Shown one piece after another: positions 1 through 8,797 of a stretch of DNA of 64,000 bases (position 1 is the first letter of the stretch; each line of letters opens with the position of its first letter). Position numbers and translations under genes: made by a program. The notes below the pieces were generated by a model. That model was not told where the DNA came from. It saw only the letters and a program-made list of their open reading frames with translations, and did not search any database. The DNA is taken from NCBI RefSeq assembly GCF_900111815.1, contig NZ_LT630004.1, positions 719,671 to 783,670 of the forward strand, written 5' to 3'. The DNA is from Bacillus massilinigeriensis (lineage in GTDB: Bacteria > Bacillota > Bacilli > Bacillales > Cytobacillaceae).

Positions 1-398
1 TTCATCATTTACAGGATATTCTCAATCATTGCGAGGAAAAACCGGTTATTAACCAAGTGGAACTTCATCCGGCTCTATCACAAGAAGAGCTTCGCGCATT
101 TTGCACGAGTCACGAAATAGCAGTGGAAGCATGGTCCCCAATTGCGAGGGGAAGGCTGTTTGGAGATCCTATTATTGCTTCCATTGCAAAGGATAAAGGG
201 AAATCGGAAGCGCAAATCATACTTCGTTGGCATGTACAGAACGGAGTTATTCCGATACCGAAATCAGTGCATCTGGAACGGTTGAAGGAAAATAGTGATA
301 TCTGTGATTTTGTTTTGACAGCAAAGGAAATGGAAAATATCAATTCGTTAAATAGGGATGAAAGGTTTGGTGCGCATCCAGACCATTTTGATTTTTAA
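1..398 (+). CDS. Aldo/keto reductase, C-terminal part (5' end outside window)
   Basis: The reading frame is open from base 3 and runs into the window from the left, ending at TAA 396-398. About 131 residues of the C-terminal half of an NAD(P)H-dependent aldo/keto reductase barrel are present. The phrases NQVELHP and WSPIARG belong to the family, and IPKS followed by a helix start is the conserved coenzyme-phosphate-binding signature near the C-terminus. It is closest in style to the YtbE/YvgN group of Bacillus, which reduces aldehydes and methylglyoxal, but the substrate cannot be told from this fragment. A GTG at 57 is internal and not the true start. A perfect hairpin terminator follows at once. 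Confidence 0.9.
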   Translation, partial: HHLQDILNHCEEKPVINQVELHPALSQEELRAFCTSHEIAVEAWSPIARGRLFGDPIIASIAKDKGKSEAQIILRWHVQNGVIPIPKSVHLERLKENSDICDFVLTAKEMENINSLNRDERFGAHPDHFDF

Positions 399-403
399 CA
401 GGG

Positions 404-425
404 CAGGCCATTAATGGCCTGTTTT
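404..425 (+). terminator. Intrinsic terminator after aldo/keto reductase
   Basis: The sequence CAGGCC-ATTAAT-GGCCTG is a perfect 18-base palindrome followed by TTTTATTT, ending the reductase transcript. Confidence 0.85.
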
Positions 426-737
426 ATTTATGTATGGTTAAAAGAACCAGCATCGGTTTCGATTATTTTTGCTGCTTCTGTTACATACTTGTTTTATAGG
501 CATGTTTAAGCGCTAGAAATGGTGGTAAATGTATTGTACGAGCGGGGCAGAAATTTTACAGCTAAGACTACTGCAACACCCGCCGCATACAAAAGGTTTT
601 AGCATTTGAATAGGGCGCCCAAAACTTTAGCTTTTGCACCCGGGAAGCAAAAGGTTGATCCCGCAGGTATTCTGCGGAAAAAGGAATACTTTTTAGCTCT
701 TAAAAACACTTAAATTGAAAATGAGGAGGAAGTAAAT
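426..737 (+). other. Long intergenic region with two hairpins before a GlsB-type gene
   Basis: About 310 bases without a gene. Two clean hairpins lie close together: CTTTTGC (631-637) with GCAAAAG (647-653), and CCGCAG (661-666) with CTGCGG (672-677). A weak SigB-like match, GTTTAA at 504-509 with GGTAAA at 524-529, is present but departs from consensus in the -10. I recognise no riboswitch. The hairpins would lie in the leader of the downstream gene if transcription starts upstream. Confidence 0.35.
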
Positions 738-998
738 ATGATGAGCTTTTTGTGGTCATTAATTATTGGAGGAATCATTGGCTGGTTAGCCGGAATCATT
801 GTTGGAAGAGACATTCCAGGTGGAATTATCGGAAATATTATTGCAGGTTTTATCGGAGCTTGGCTTGGACAAGCAATTCTAGGTGACTGGGGTCCTGTCG
901 TTGCCGACTTTGCAATTTTGCCAGCATTGATTGGTGCAATTGCTCTAGTGTTCATCGTTAGCCTTGTTATGCGAGGCATGAGAAAAACTACGGACTAA
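738..998 (+). CDS. GlsB/YeaQ/YmgE family small membrane protein
   Basis: This is an 86-residue, very hydrophobic, glycine-rich protein of the transglycosylase-associated family (PF04226), which also holds E. coli YeaQ/YmgE and B. subtilis YwzA. Three membrane segments are visible, roughly residues 4-22, 30-48 and 58-80, with the family's GWLAG and GGIIGNII glycine patterns between them. In Bacillus such proteins are often stress-induced; the molecular role is unknown despite the family name. The start follows a strong GAGGAGG. ATG 738 and ATG 741 are both possible. A large inverted repeat terminator follows. Confidence 0.85.
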   Translation: MMSFLWSLIIGGIIGWLAGIIVGRDIPGGIIGNIIAGFIGAWLGQAILGDWGPVVADFAILPALIGAIALVFIVSLVMRGMRKTTD

Positions 999-1033
999 TA
1001 AAAAAGTCTTCCATTTGGAGGCTGTATCACAAC

Positions 1034-1085
1034 AAAAAGTCATTCTTCTTTCCATTCCTTTTGATGGTTAGAAGAATGACTTTTT
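1034..1085. terminator. Large inverted-repeat terminator
   Basis: Arms of 16 bases (1034-1049 and 1070-1085), AAAAAGTCATTC-type on the left and the exact complement on the right, end in T5. A-tract and T-tract flank the stem, so it can work in both directions. Confidence 0.85.
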
Positions 1086-1196
1086 ATTTGATTTCTGCTG
1101 ATTTCCGTTGCAGGTGCATCGCTTTCCGCGGCACGTACGGAAAGCGAAGTGGAAAGAGTTATCCTGTCCTTCCGATAGATAAACCGCCCCCTCTAT

Positions 1197-2117
1197 TTAT
1201 ATGGAATAAATGTCTACGTCTTTAAAAATGGTTTCTTGCTCAGGGAAGGGAGCATGGACGGTGATTTTTTCTTCTGTAAATGGATGAATCAGTTCTAGTT
1301 TTGCAGCATGGAGAGCTTGCCTGCTGTATACCGGAGACCCCCCGTACAACACATCGCCTGCTAGCGGATATCCCATGTCGCTTAAATGAACTCGGATTTG
1401 ATGAGTTCTCCCTGTGTCAAGCTTGCATGTAATTAATGTTCGTTGTTCTTGTGGTAATTTTTGAATTACTTCGTAATGTGTAACGGCAGATTGTCCCCCT
1501 GAAGAAACACGTCGTCTAGTTGGATGATGTCGGTCTTTTCCAATCGGCTTGTCTATCTTGCCTTTTTTTTGTTTTATTAGCCCTTCTGCTTTGGCGAGGT
1601 ATGTTCTTTTTACTTCCCTTTCCTTCAGCATGCGGTCAAGAATAGCCCCAGCAGTCTTATGCTTGGAAAATAAAACAGCACCAGATGTATGCCTGTCGAG
1701 TCTGTGTATATGCCGGATATCAAGTTCCTGTCCCTGGCTTTGCATGTGAAAAACAGCTGCATTTAGCAATGTGTTGGCTTGATCAGGACTATTAGGGTGT
1801 GTATCCATTCTTGCCGGCTTGTTTAGCACAAGCAAATGATCATCCTCATAGAGAACGTCTGTTGGAAAATAGTACGGATCTGCACTGAAGTGTTCGGGTT
1901 TGAAAAATTCGAGAGAAAGTCGAGATCCTTTTTCAAGCTTTGCATTCCATTGAGGCTGTTTGCCGTTTATTGCAATAGAATTATTCATTCTGAATTCATG
2001 CAGCTGTTTCTTTGGTATTTGCCAATACGATCTGAGAAACTCGTCTACAGTGTACGCTGTCCAATGTTCCGGAACTATGGCTTCAAACCATGTTCCTATT
2101 TTTCTTGTTACGACCAT
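1197..2117 (-). CDS. yhcT: RluA-family rRNA pseudouridine synthase (YhcT-like)
   Basis: This 306-residue protein converts uridine to pseudouridine in RNA, probably 23S rRNA. The catalytic motif HRLDRHTSG (around residue 137) carries the active-site Asp, and GRTHQIRVHL (around residue 233) is the second conserved RluA block. Before them is an S4-like N-terminal region (about residues 20-70). Length and neighbourhood next to yhcU match B. subtilis YhcT (about 302 residues). ATG at 2117 is preceded by AAAGGAGAC, a good ribosome binding site. Which uridine it modifies cannot be deduced from sequence. Confidence 0.9.
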   Translation of the reverse strand: MVVTRKIGTWFEAIVPEHWTAYTVDEFLRSYWQIPKKQLHEFRMNNSIAINGKQPQWNAKLEKGSRLSLEFFKPEHFSADPYYFPTDVLYEDDHLLVLNKPARMDTHPNSPDQANTLLNAAVFHMQSQGQELDIRHIHRLDRHTSGAVLFSKHKTAGAILDRMLKEREVKRTYLAKAEGLIKQKKGKIDKPIGKDRHHPTRRRVSSGGQSAVTHYEVIQKLPQEQRTLITCKLDTGRTHQIRVHLSDMGYPLAGDVLYGGSPVYSRQALHAAKLELIHPFTEEKITVHAPFPEQETIFKDVDIYSI

Positions 2118-2228
2118 TTGTAAGTCTCCTTTATTGTGAATGTCTAACCAGCATTAAGTATGTCGAAAGAAGCGAATTAAGCCCGTTTTTTACCATTGTT
2201 GTGGGCAAAATTACCACCGTGTTAACTG

Positions 2229-2263
2229 TTGTCCATATGTTATCCTATTGGTATTAAGGATAA
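2229..2263 (+). promoter_or_regulatory. SigA promoter of yhcU with overlapping 24-bp dyad
   Basis: The -35 is TTGTCC at 2229-2234, the spacer is 17 bases and the -10 is TATTAA at 2252-2257. A dyad TTATCCT-N10-AGGATAA covers 2240-2263 and includes the -10, so a bound protein would block the promoter. The same 24-bp architecture recurs upstream of fumC (27156-27179). Confidence 0.5.
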
Positions 2264-2288
2264 GATCATGTAAAAAGGTGGGACTCCA

Positions 2289-2687
2289 TTGAAAATCGTT
2301 TTTGCTTCAACGCCGGGACAGGAAAAAAGAATCGTAGAGCTAATCCGGTATTTTTACTCTGATGTGATGCCACTGTATTTTAATGATAGTGAAATACAAC
2401 GCTGTCGAGAGGAAAAAGTGTTGCAAATTACAAGAGAACACTTCGAAACGTTCAGCACGCTAAGGGACGCATTTAGAGTCATCACAAGTTTGCAGACTTT
2501 GATTAGCATTTTAGAGAAAGGGTGCTTTTCTGAACGATATTGCACTCTTTATTGGAAAAATGTCAGCATTCTCTCAGACTTCGGGTTTAACTTTCCCTTT
2601 GATTTCAAGGAGTTTGAAGAATCGGCACCTGTCTCGCATGATTATATCAGTATTTACTCTAAAGCGGCTAATTCCATCCTATTTTAA
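2289..2687 (+). CDS. yhcU: YhcU-like protein (DUF5365 type)
   Basis: A 132-residue soluble protein beginning at TTG 2289, which sits 7 bases after AAAGGTGG. I recognise it as B. subtilis YhcU by length (131 there), by the start MKIVFASTPGQEKRI and by its place next to yhcT. It is mixed alpha/beta, has three cysteines without a CxxC pattern, and has no signal peptide or membrane segment. No function is established for the family. A terminator at 2697 ends it, facing the thioredoxin-like gene. Confidence 0.8.
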   Translation: MKIVFASTPGQEKRIVELIRYFYSDVMPLYFNDSEIQRCREEKVLQITREHFETFSTLRDAFRVITSLQTLISILEKGCFSERYCTLYWKNVSILSDFGFNFPFDFKEFEESAPVSHDYISIYSKAANSILF

Positions 2688-2696
2688 TGTAAAAAA

Positions 2697-2720
2697 AACG
2701 CCTGATTTTCAGGCGTTTTT
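2697..2720. terminator. Bidirectional terminator between yhcU and the thioredoxin-like gene
   Basis: Stem AACGCCTGA / TCAGGCGTT with a 3-base loop, flanked by an A-run on the left and an eight-T run on the right. It can serve both converging genes. Confidence 0.9.
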
Positions 2721-2726
2721 TTTTCA

Positions 2727-3194
2727 TTATTTACTGTTTTTATTAAACCATTCACGAAAAGTATGCTTTGCTTGATATCCGATTATCCGGTTCGTCTCTT
2801 TTCCGTCCTTGTACTGGACAATTGTTGGTGTTTCTTCGATACCGTATTTATTCCAGCCTTCCTCGAATTCCAGCAAGTTAAACTGAACCAAATCCAAGTC
2901 CATTTCTTTTGCAAGCGGAGCTACGACAGGAGTTGTCTGTTTGCAATGAGAGCATGTGGGACTGTAGAAGTAAACAGTAGCATCTTCACCTGCTTTAAGC
3001 TTTTTATCTAGTTCTTCTGGAAGAATGATATTTTGATAATTTGGATCATCGAGCTGATCCACTGTCTCAGGACGAAGCGTCGACTTTCCGTAAGCATTTC
3101 CCTTCGACTTTTCCTCTGTCTGCGATTTGTTGACAAAGAACAACGCGGCAAATACCCCTGCAATAAGTATCAAAAAAATTACAACCTTTTTCAT
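2727..3194 (-). CDS. Membrane-anchored thioredoxin-like protein, BdbC partner
   Basis: 155 residues. Residues 1-20 form a single N-terminal membrane anchor or uncleaved signal (KKVVIFLILIAGVFAALFF), so the thioredoxin domain lies outside the cytoplasm. The redox motif CSHC is in SPTCSHCKQTTP, and the cis-proline region is ETPTIVQYKDG. It probably exchanges disulfides with secreted proteins and is recharged by BdbC, encoded just upstream. ATG at 3194 overlaps the bdbC stop as ATGA, and AAGGAGG precedes it, so translation is coupled. It resembles the DsbA-like partner found beside BdbC in other bacilli. Whether it is an oxidase or a reductase is not shown by the CSHC alone. Confidence 0.85.
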   Translation of the reverse strand: MKKVVIFLILIAGVFAALFFVNKSQTEEKSKGNAYGKSTLRPETVDQLDDPNYQNIILPEELDKKLKAGEDATVYFYSPTCSHCKQTTPVVAPLAKEMDLDLVQFNLLEFEEGWNKYGIEETPTIVQYKDGKETNRIIGYQAKHTFREWFNKNSK

Positions 3195-3628
3195 CGAGAT
3201 ACCTCCTTCGACTTTTTCCAAAGCATTAGGCTTACAGAAAAGATAATAATAAATGCTGTTAACGCTAAAAGTGGAATAGTGATGAAACCGAACCAGTTAA
3301 TATATTGTCCAGTGCATGGGATTCGACCGCAACTGACAGCATTGTCTGCCATAAAAGGGACTTTTTGAAGAGAATAGTGGTACAAAGAAACAATTGCACC
3401 GATTCCCGAGAAAATCATCGAATAGAAAGAAACCCGATAATCCTTCCTTATAAGTGCTATCCCAAGTATCAATGCGAGCGGGTACATAAGGATTCTTTGG
3501 TACCAACAAAGCTCACAAGGTTCATATTGCCTGATTTCAGAAAAATAAAGACTGCCAAACATTGCGATAACTGCAGTCGCCCAAGCGACAAACAGCAGAT
3601 TCTCCTGCTTGTCCTTTTTGTCTCCCAT
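3191..3628 (-). CDS. bdbC: DsbB-family disulfide oxidoreductase BdbC
   Basis: This 145-residue membrane protein has four transmembrane helices (about residues 12-30, 44-60, 69-87 and 115-136). The first external loop carries CELC within YEPCELCWYQR, the DsbB signature that hands electrons to quinone. The second external loop has the partner pair CGRIPC. It reoxidises an extracytoplasmic thiol oxidase, here most likely the thioredoxin-like protein translated from the overlapping downstream gene. ATG 3628 is preceded by GGAGAGG. The gene pair forms a two-gene unit on the minus strand. Confidence 0.92.
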   Translation of the reverse strand: MGDKKDKQENLLFVAWATAVIAMFGSLYFSEIRQYEPCELCWYQRILMYPLALILGIALIRKDYRVSFYSMIFSGIGAIVSLYHYSLQKVPFMADNAVSCGRIPCTGQYINWFGFITIPLLALTAFIIIFSVSLMLWKKSKEVSR

Positions 3629-3933
3629 AATAAAAAACCTCTCCCTTTTCCATTGTCAGGTTGGTATAGCTGCAGTAATCTGCCTTTATTCATATTAAGA
3701 GAGATTCACGAATTATTCAATTTTAAGCTATCGGAAGTGGGGAAAAAGATGTTTTTGCTTTTCATCCGTTACAGATTTAAGGATATTTGACCGCGATTTG
3801 TAGAGATGCTTCCAATAGCCCGAGCGAATAAATGATCTTCTAGCAGTACAAAAATTATAACAAGTCTCTTTCTTCATCCATATCTTGTATTATAATGAAG
3901 GGAATAACGTCATTTCATTCAGGAGGATTTTTA

Positions 3934-5670
3934 ATGGATTGGAAAATGAAAGCACAAAGATGGATGGATTTTCAGGGCCTGGATGGCGAGCTAAAAACAG
4001 AGCTTAAACAATTGTCAGCTTCTGAGAAACAATTAGAGGATGCCTTCTATAAAAACTTGGAATTCGGCACCGGCGGCATGCGTGGAGAAATTGGTGCAGG
4101 CACAAACCGGATGAATATATATACTGTCAGGAAAGCCTCAGCAGGTCTTGCAGCATACATAGAAGAAAACGGAATGGAAGCAAAGCAACGGGGGGTCGTC
4201 ATTGCCTACGATTCGCGTCATAAGTCAGCGGAATTTGCAATGGAGGCAGCAAAGACTCTAGCCTCAAAAGGAATCAGGACATATGTTTTTGAAGGTCTTA
4301 GGCCAACGCCTGTACTCTCTTTTGCAGTTAGGCACCTGCAGGCATTTTCAGGCATTGTCATAACGGCGAGCCATAATCCGCCAGAGTATAATGGATACAA
4401 AGTATACGGCCAGGATGGCGGCCAGCTTCCACCGGAAGCTGCGGATGTTGTGATTGCAGAGGTAAATGCTATTGAGAATGAGCTGGCAATCGAGGTAATG
4501 GGAGAAGGAGACCTGATAGAGAAAGAGCTGATTGTGATGATTGGCCAGGAGGTGGACAGAGCCTACCTGGAGAAACTTATGACTATATCGGAGAATCCAT
4601 GGCTTGCAGCACAATCCGATGTGAAAGTAGTATTTACGCCGCTCCATGGAACGGCCAATATTCCTGTGCGGGATGGACTTTCGTTCATGGGCTATCAGCA
4701 TGTTAGTGTCGTGGCAGAACAAGAGGAGCCAGACGCGAATTTTTCCACAGTTAAAAGTCCTAACCCTGAAGAGACTGCAGCTTTTGAACTTGCAATAAGG
4801 GATGGGAAGGAGAAGGATGCGGATATACTTATTGCCACAGACCCGGATGCCGATAGGCTAGGAATCGCAGTGAAGGATGATAAAGGCGAATATGTTTTGC
4901 TGACTGGGAACCAGACAGGCGCGCTCCTCCTTCACTATATCCTGACGGAAAAGCAGGCAAAGGGTACGCTTCCAGCTAATCCTGTTGTCTTGAAAACGAT
5001 TGTAACATCGGAACTTGGCAGGGAGATTGCTAAGGCGTACGGAGTAGAAACGATCGACGTTTTAACAGGTTTCAAATTTATCGCCGAAAAAATCAAAGAA
5101 TTTGATGCTGAAGGAAACCATAAGTTCCTCTTTGGGTATGAGGAGAGCTATGGCTACCTAATCGGAGATTTTGCGAGGGACAAGGATGCAGTACAAGCAG
5201 CTCTTCTTGCAGTGGAAGCATGTGCGTTTTTTAAGAATAAAGGCATGTCCCTGTATGAAGCTCTCCTTGGCATTTATGAAGAGTTTGGCTTTTATCGTGA
5301 AGGACTTCGCTCGCTTACATTAAAAGGAAAAGAAGGGGCTGAAAAGATTGCTGCCACGCTTGGAGCATTCCGTTTGGAGCCATTCAAAAAAATCGGAGAA
5401 ATAAAGGTTTCGGCAATCGAGGATTATTTAACGGGAGTCCGCAAAAATTCGGATGGCAGCGAAGAGGTCATCAGTCTTCCAAAATCGAATGTGTTGAAAT
5501 ATTTTCTTGAAGACGGATCATGGATGTGTCTTCGTCCATCAGGAACAGAGCCGAAGATCAAGTTTTACTTTGGCATCAAAGCAACAAGCCTTGCCGGCAG
5601 CAAGGAGAAACTCGAGGACCTAGAAAACAAATTTATGGATATAGTTACAGAAAAAATGGATAACGTATGA
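3934..5670 (+). CDS. pgcA: Phosphoglucomutase / phosphomannomutase PgcA
   Basis: A 578-residue alpha-D-phosphohexomutase that interconverts glucose 6-phosphate and glucose 1-phosphate, feeding UDP-glucose for teichoic acid and glycolipid synthesis. The phosphoserine loop is [13 protein letters not shown] (about residue 147), the magnesium loop is DPDADRLG, the sugar-binding loop is GYEESYGY and the phosphate-binding C-terminal loop is RPSGTEPK. All catalytic blocks are intact. ATG 3934 is chosen because AGGAGGA precedes it; an upstream in-frame ATG at 3895 has no such site. B. subtilis PgcA (YhxB) has the same size and place. A strong terminator follows. Confidence 0.95.
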   Translation: MDWKMKAQRWMDFQGLDGELKTELKQLSASEKQLEDAFYKNLEFGTGGMRGEIGAGTNRMNIYTVRKASAGLAAYIEENGMEAKQRGVVIAYDSRHKSAEFAMEAAKTLASKGIRTYVFEGLRPTPVLSFAVRHLQAFSGIVITASHNPPEYNGYKVYGQDGGQLPPEAADVVIAEVNAIENELAIEVMGEGDLIEKELIVMIGQEVDRAYLEKLMTISENPWLAAQSDVKVVFTPLHGTANIPVRDGLSFMGYQHVSVVAEQEEPDANFSTVKSPNPEETAAFELAIRDGKEKDADILIATDPDADRLGIAVKDDKGEYVLLTGNQTGALLLHYILTEKQAKGTLPANPVVLKTIVTSELGREIAKAYGVETIDVLTGFKFIAEKIKEFDAEGNHKFLFGYEESYGYLIGDFARDKDAVQAALLAVEACAFFKNKGMSLYEALLGIYEEFGFYREGLRSLTLKGKEGAEKIAATLGAFRLEPFKKIGEIKVSAIEDYLTGVRKNSDGSEEVISLPKSNVLKYFLEDGSWMCLRPSGTEPKIKFYFGIKATSLAGSKEKLEDLENKFMDIVTEKMDNV

Positions 5671-5671
5671 T

Positions 5672-5704
5672 AAAAATCCGAAGGCACCGGCCTTCGGATT
5701 TTTG
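5672..5704. terminator. Bidirectional terminator after pgcA
   Basis: AAAAATCCGAAGGC-ACCG-GCCTTCGGATTTTT gives a 14-bp perfect stem. It also ends the converging yhdB gene. Confidence 0.92.
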
Positions 5705-5705
5705 T

Positions 5706-5954
5706 TTAAAGCACTTCCGGCACTAATGTTTCTCCAACTTCGATGCTGTTGTTTGCATGGTCGATATAGCGCAGGAGGCTGTAAAGCGACCTTTCTACGA
5801 TCGTATAGTCTTTTTCGAAGTGGTAGGCGTGCAGGAAGTGCTGGATTTTCTTGGACAAAAAATGATCATCTGTCCGTACCATCAGTATCAAAAGATTATC
5901 CCATTGGGATCGATGGGCATAATAAAGCGCACGGTCGTAATCTTCCCTAATCAT
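5706..5954 (-). CDS. yhdB: YhdB-like small protein
   Basis: 82 residues, acidic and helical, with many aromatic and His residues (DYDRALYYAHRSQWDNLL). I recognise it as the Bacillus YhdB family from sequence style, length (about 80) and the position just before spoVR. No catalytic motif, signal or membrane segment is visible and no function is known to me. ATG 5954 follows AAGGAGGAAC. Confidence 0.75.
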   Translation of the reverse strand: MIREDYDRALYYAHRSQWDNLLILMVRTDDHFLSKKIQHFLHAYHFEKDYTIVERSLYSLLRYIDHANNSIEVGETLVPEVL

Positions 5955-6087
5955 AAGGTTGTTCCTCCTTCACAAGGAGTATCTATAGTATATGTGACCT
6001 GCTCAAGAATTCCCGCAGTAAATGTTGGTCTTTTCGAGTTTAAAGTATTGTTAATTTTTCCATCCATCGTACAGCAAAGCATGCCCA

Positions 6088-6117
6088 TTCATCATTCAAT
6101 ACCCCGTTTCATACATT
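6088..6117 (+). promoter_or_regulatory. Possible SigE promoter of spoVR
   Basis: CATACATT at 6110-6117 matches the SigE -10 consensus CATACAnT. The -35 region (TCATCATT, 6088-6095) is only a partial match. The start point would lie just before the ribosome binding site. Mother-cell expression is expected for spoVR. Confidence 0.35.
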
Positions 6118-6147
6118 TAGGTAAGAAGAGGAAGGGGGATAGCTTTT

Positions 6148-7554
6148 ATGTCTGACAAGAACAAGGAGCTGGAAAGGGCAATTGCAGAAATAACGGAAGT
6201 CGCAAAAGGGTTTGGACTAGACTTTTACCCGATGCGTTATGAAGTATGTCCAGCAGATATTATTTATACATTTGGGGCATATGGAATGCCTACCCGCTTT
6301 TCCCACTGGAGTTTTGGTAAACAGTTTTACAAAATGAAGCTTCACTATGATGTAGGTCTTTCTAAAATTTATGAACTTGTTATCAACTCTGATCCTTGCT
6401 ACGCTTTTTTGCTTGACTCAAACTCGCTCATTGAAAACAAATTGATTGTTGCCCACGTCCTTGCCCATTGTGACTTTTTTAAAAACAATGTCCGTTTCCA
6501 AAATACGAAGCGTGACATGGTTGAAAGTATGGCAGCCACTGCTGAACGCATCAGAAGATACGAAATAGAGCATGGAAAGCAGGAAGTTGAAACCTTCCTC
6601 GATGCAGTGCTTGCCATTGAGGAGCATATTGATCCATCTTTGATGCGTCCGAAGCTATCCTGGACCATGGAGGATGAAGATGAGGAAGAAGAGAAAAAAC
6701 CAAGTGAATATGATGATTTATGGAACATTGGTGTTCAGGATAAAAAGGAAAAGAAAATAAAGAAGAAGCGAAAAAATTTCCCTCCTCAGCCGGAAAAGGA
6801 TTTGCTGCTTTTCATTGAAACATACAGCAGAGAGCTGGAGGAATGGCAAAGGGATATATTGACGATGATGCGGGAAGAAATGCTCTATTTTTGGCCGCAG
6901 CTGGAGACAAAAATCATGAACGAAGGCTGGGCTTCCTATTGGCATCAGCGCATCATTCGCGAGCTTGACTTAACATCCGCCGAAGCAATCGAATTCGCGA
7001 AGCTGAATGCCGGCGTGGTACAGCCTTCTAAGACAGGAATCAATCCATATTATTTAGGTCTGAAGATTTTTGAAGATATTGAAGAGCGCTACAATGATCC
7101 TGATGAGGAAATGAAAAAACGAGGCGTAACAAAAGACTCGGGGCGCGAAAAATTGTTCGAAGTCCGGGAAATAGAATCGGATATTTCTTTTTTGCGGAAT
7201 TACTTGACAAAGGATCTTGTCATGCGCGAAGACCTTTATTTATTCCAAAAACAGGGTAGAGATTATAAGGTTGTTGACAAGGAATGGAAGAATATACGGG
7301 ATCAGCTTGTAGGGATGCGGGTCAATGGAGGTTTCCCATATTTAACTGTAATAGACGGTGATTATCAAAAAAACGGGGAGCTTTATATTAAGCATTGGTA
7401 TGAAGACATTGAACTGGATGTGAAATACTTAGAAAAGGTACTTCCGTATGTTTTTCAGCTTTGGGGACGCAAAACCCATCTGGAAACAATTGTGGAAGGA
7501 AGACCAATGCTGTTCTCTCATGATGGGAAGGGAATCCAGCGAAAATATCTATGA
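6148..7554 (+). CDS. spoVR: Stage V sporulation protein R
   Basis: A 468-residue cytoplasmic protein of the SpoVR family, needed in B. subtilis for normal spore cortex formation; its biochemical activity is unknown. Recognised from the N-terminal block [19 protein letters not shown], the [14 protein letters not shown] motif, the [13 protein letters not shown] histidine cluster and the downstream [10 protein letters not shown] block, all typical of the family. A strongly acidic then basic stretch (about residues 174-210) separates the N-terminal part from the rest and looks like a flexible linker. ATG 6148 follows GGAAGGGGG. It stands alone between yhdB and czcD. Confidence 0.95.
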   Translation: MSDKNKELERAIAEITEVAKGFGLDFYPMRYEVCPADIIYTFGAYGMPTRFSHWSFGKQFYKMKLHYDVGLSKIYELVINSDPCYAFLLDSNSLIENKLIVAHVLAHCDFFKNNVRFQNTKRDMVESMAATAERIRRYEIEHGKQEVETFLDAVLAIEEHIDPSLMRPKLSWTMEDEDEEEEKKPSEYDDLWNIGVQDKKEKKIKKKRKNFPPQPEKDLLLFIETYSRELEEWQRDILTMMREEMLYFWPQLETKIMNEGWASYWHQRIIRELDLTSAEAIEFAKLNAGVVQPSKTGINPYYLGLKIFEDIEERYNDPDEEMKKRGVTKDSGREKLFEVREIESDISFLRNYLTKDLVMREDLYLFQKQGRDYKVVDKEWKNIRDQLVGMRVNGGFPYLTVIDGDYQKNGELYIKHWYEDIELDVKYLEKVLPYVFQLWGRKTHLETIVEGRPMLFSHDGKGIQRKYL

Positions 7555-7647
7555 TGCCTTGAGGGATCCTTCCATTTCCTAAAAACATTTCTTGAACCTT
7601 TTCCCTGTATTCTTCATAATGAATGTTAAGTACAGGGAGGGATCACC

Positions 7648-8571
7648 ATGGGACATGGACATTCGCATGGCCACGGCCATGATCATCACCATCATCATAC
7701 CAATAATAAAAAAGCGTTGCTGATATCATTCCTTCTCATAGCTGCCTTTATGGTAGTGGAAGTGGTGGGGGGGTTACTGACGAACAGTCTTGCCTTACTT
7801 TCTGATGCAGGTCATATGCTTAGCGATGCTGCTGCACTGGGCTTGAGTCTTTTTGCAATCAAGCTAGGGGAGAGGAAAGCGACGAGCACGAAAACATATG
7901 GCTATAAACGCTTTGAAATCATTGCAGCTGCCTTAAATGGATTGACACTGATTGTCATTTCCCTCTATATATTTTATGAAGCCTATCATCGCCTGCTGGA
8001 TCCTCCGCAAGTGCAGAGCCTTGGAATGCTGGCAATATCTGCAACAGGTCTTATCGTCAATATTGCTGCTGCCTTTATTCTTATGCGCGGAGATACGGAA
8101 GGGAACTTGAACGTTAGAAGTGCATTTCTCCATGTATTAGGGGATATGCTTGGTTCTGTTGGAGCAATTGCAGCTGCGCTCTTTATCTATTTCCTCGGTT
8201 GGGGCATTGCTGATCCCATTGCAAGCGTGATTGTTGCAGCACTAGTGCTTATGAGCGGGTGGAGAGTCACAAAAGATTCCTATCATATTTTGATGGAGGG
8301 AGTCCCAGAAGCGCTTCATCCTGACGAAATTAAGCCAGCCCTAATGGAAATGCCTTATGTGAAGGATGTGCACGATCTGCATGTATGGTCCATCACATCT
8401 GGTGTGCCAATGCTTAGCTGTCATATAACCATTTCGGCTTATGGAGAACATGATGTTATCCTTAATGAAGCGCAGACTTTGCTTCATGACAAATTTGGGT
8501 TGGATCATTGTACCATCCAGGTGGAAAGGGAAGAATTAGGGTGCCCAAGCCATCATGGTACTTGCAACTAA
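7648..8571 (+). CDS. czcD: Cation diffusion facilitator CzcD
   Basis: 307 residues. It exports divalent metals (Zn, Co, possibly Ni or Cd) in exchange for protons or potassium. The His-rich N-terminus (13 His in the first 17 residues) is a metal-capturing tail. Six helices follow, with the transport-site residues in HxxxD form in two of them: HMLSD in the second and HVLGD in the fifth. The C-terminal cytoplasmic domain begins near residue 210 and ends in a Cys/His-containing tail. ATG 7648 follows CAGGGAGGG. B. subtilis CzcD is 311 residues. No metal-responsive riboswitch or clear operator is visible just upstream. Confidence 0.92.
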   Translation: MGHGHSHGHGHDHHHHHTNNKKALLISFLLIAAFMVVEVVGGLLTNSLALLSDAGHMLSDAAALGLSLFAIKLGERKATSTKTYGYKRFEIIAAALNGLTLIVISLYIFYEAYHRLLDPPQVQSLGMLAISATGLIVNIAAAFILMRGDTEGNLNVRSAFLHVLGDMLGSVGAIAAALFIYFLGWGIADPIASVIVAALVLMSGWRVTKDSYHILMEGVPEALHPDEIKPALMEMPYVKDVHDLHVWSITSGVPMLSCHITISAYGEHDVILNEAQTLLHDKFGLDHCTIQVEREELGCPSHHGTCN

Positions 8572-8601
8572 AAGTCAATGCTGTTTCTTTATGAAATATT
8601 T

Positions 8602-8631
8602 TTGACAGGGTTTGCCCCCCTATGCTAAGAT
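8602..8631 (+). promoter_or_regulatory. SigA promoter of guanidine-controlled unit
   Basis: TTGACA at 8602-8607, an 18-base spacer ending TGC, and TAAGAT at 8626-8631. The extended -10 compensates for the long spacer. The start point would be close to 8638, right at the riboswitch. Confidence 0.75.
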
Positions 8632-8637
8632 GTCCTT

Positions 8638-8766
8638 ATTCAGTTCCCTAGGGTTCCGCGGTTTTCCGGCTGGTCCGAGAGGGAACGCGCATCGCTGGTG
8701 CGTACACGGAGGGATAAAAGCCCGGGAGATATCATTTTTTTGATATCCCCCGGGCTTGTTTTGTTT
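8638..8766 (+). promoter_or_regulatory. Guanidine-I (ykkC) riboswitch with terminator
   Basis: The conserved pieces of the guanidine-I aptamer are all present in order: CTAGGGTTCCGCG (8649-8661), CTGGTCCGAGAG (8670-8681), and ACACGGAGGGATAAAAGCCCGG near 8705-8725. A strong terminator forms between 8718-8734 and 8741-8757 (AAGCCCGGG...CCCGGGCTT) followed by a T-rich tract. The left arm of the terminator is the 3' conserved strand of the aptamer, so guanidine binding should prevent termination and switch on the exporter gene at 8798. Confidence 0.92.
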
Positions 8767-8797
8767 AGGCATATAGGGACTATAAGGAGGCAATAAT

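Noticed and set aside
504-529. SigB promoter upstream of the GlsB-type gene
   Set aside because: GTTTAA is good but the -10 region reads GGTAAA instead of GGGTAT and it lies over 200 bases from the gene. Too weak to call.
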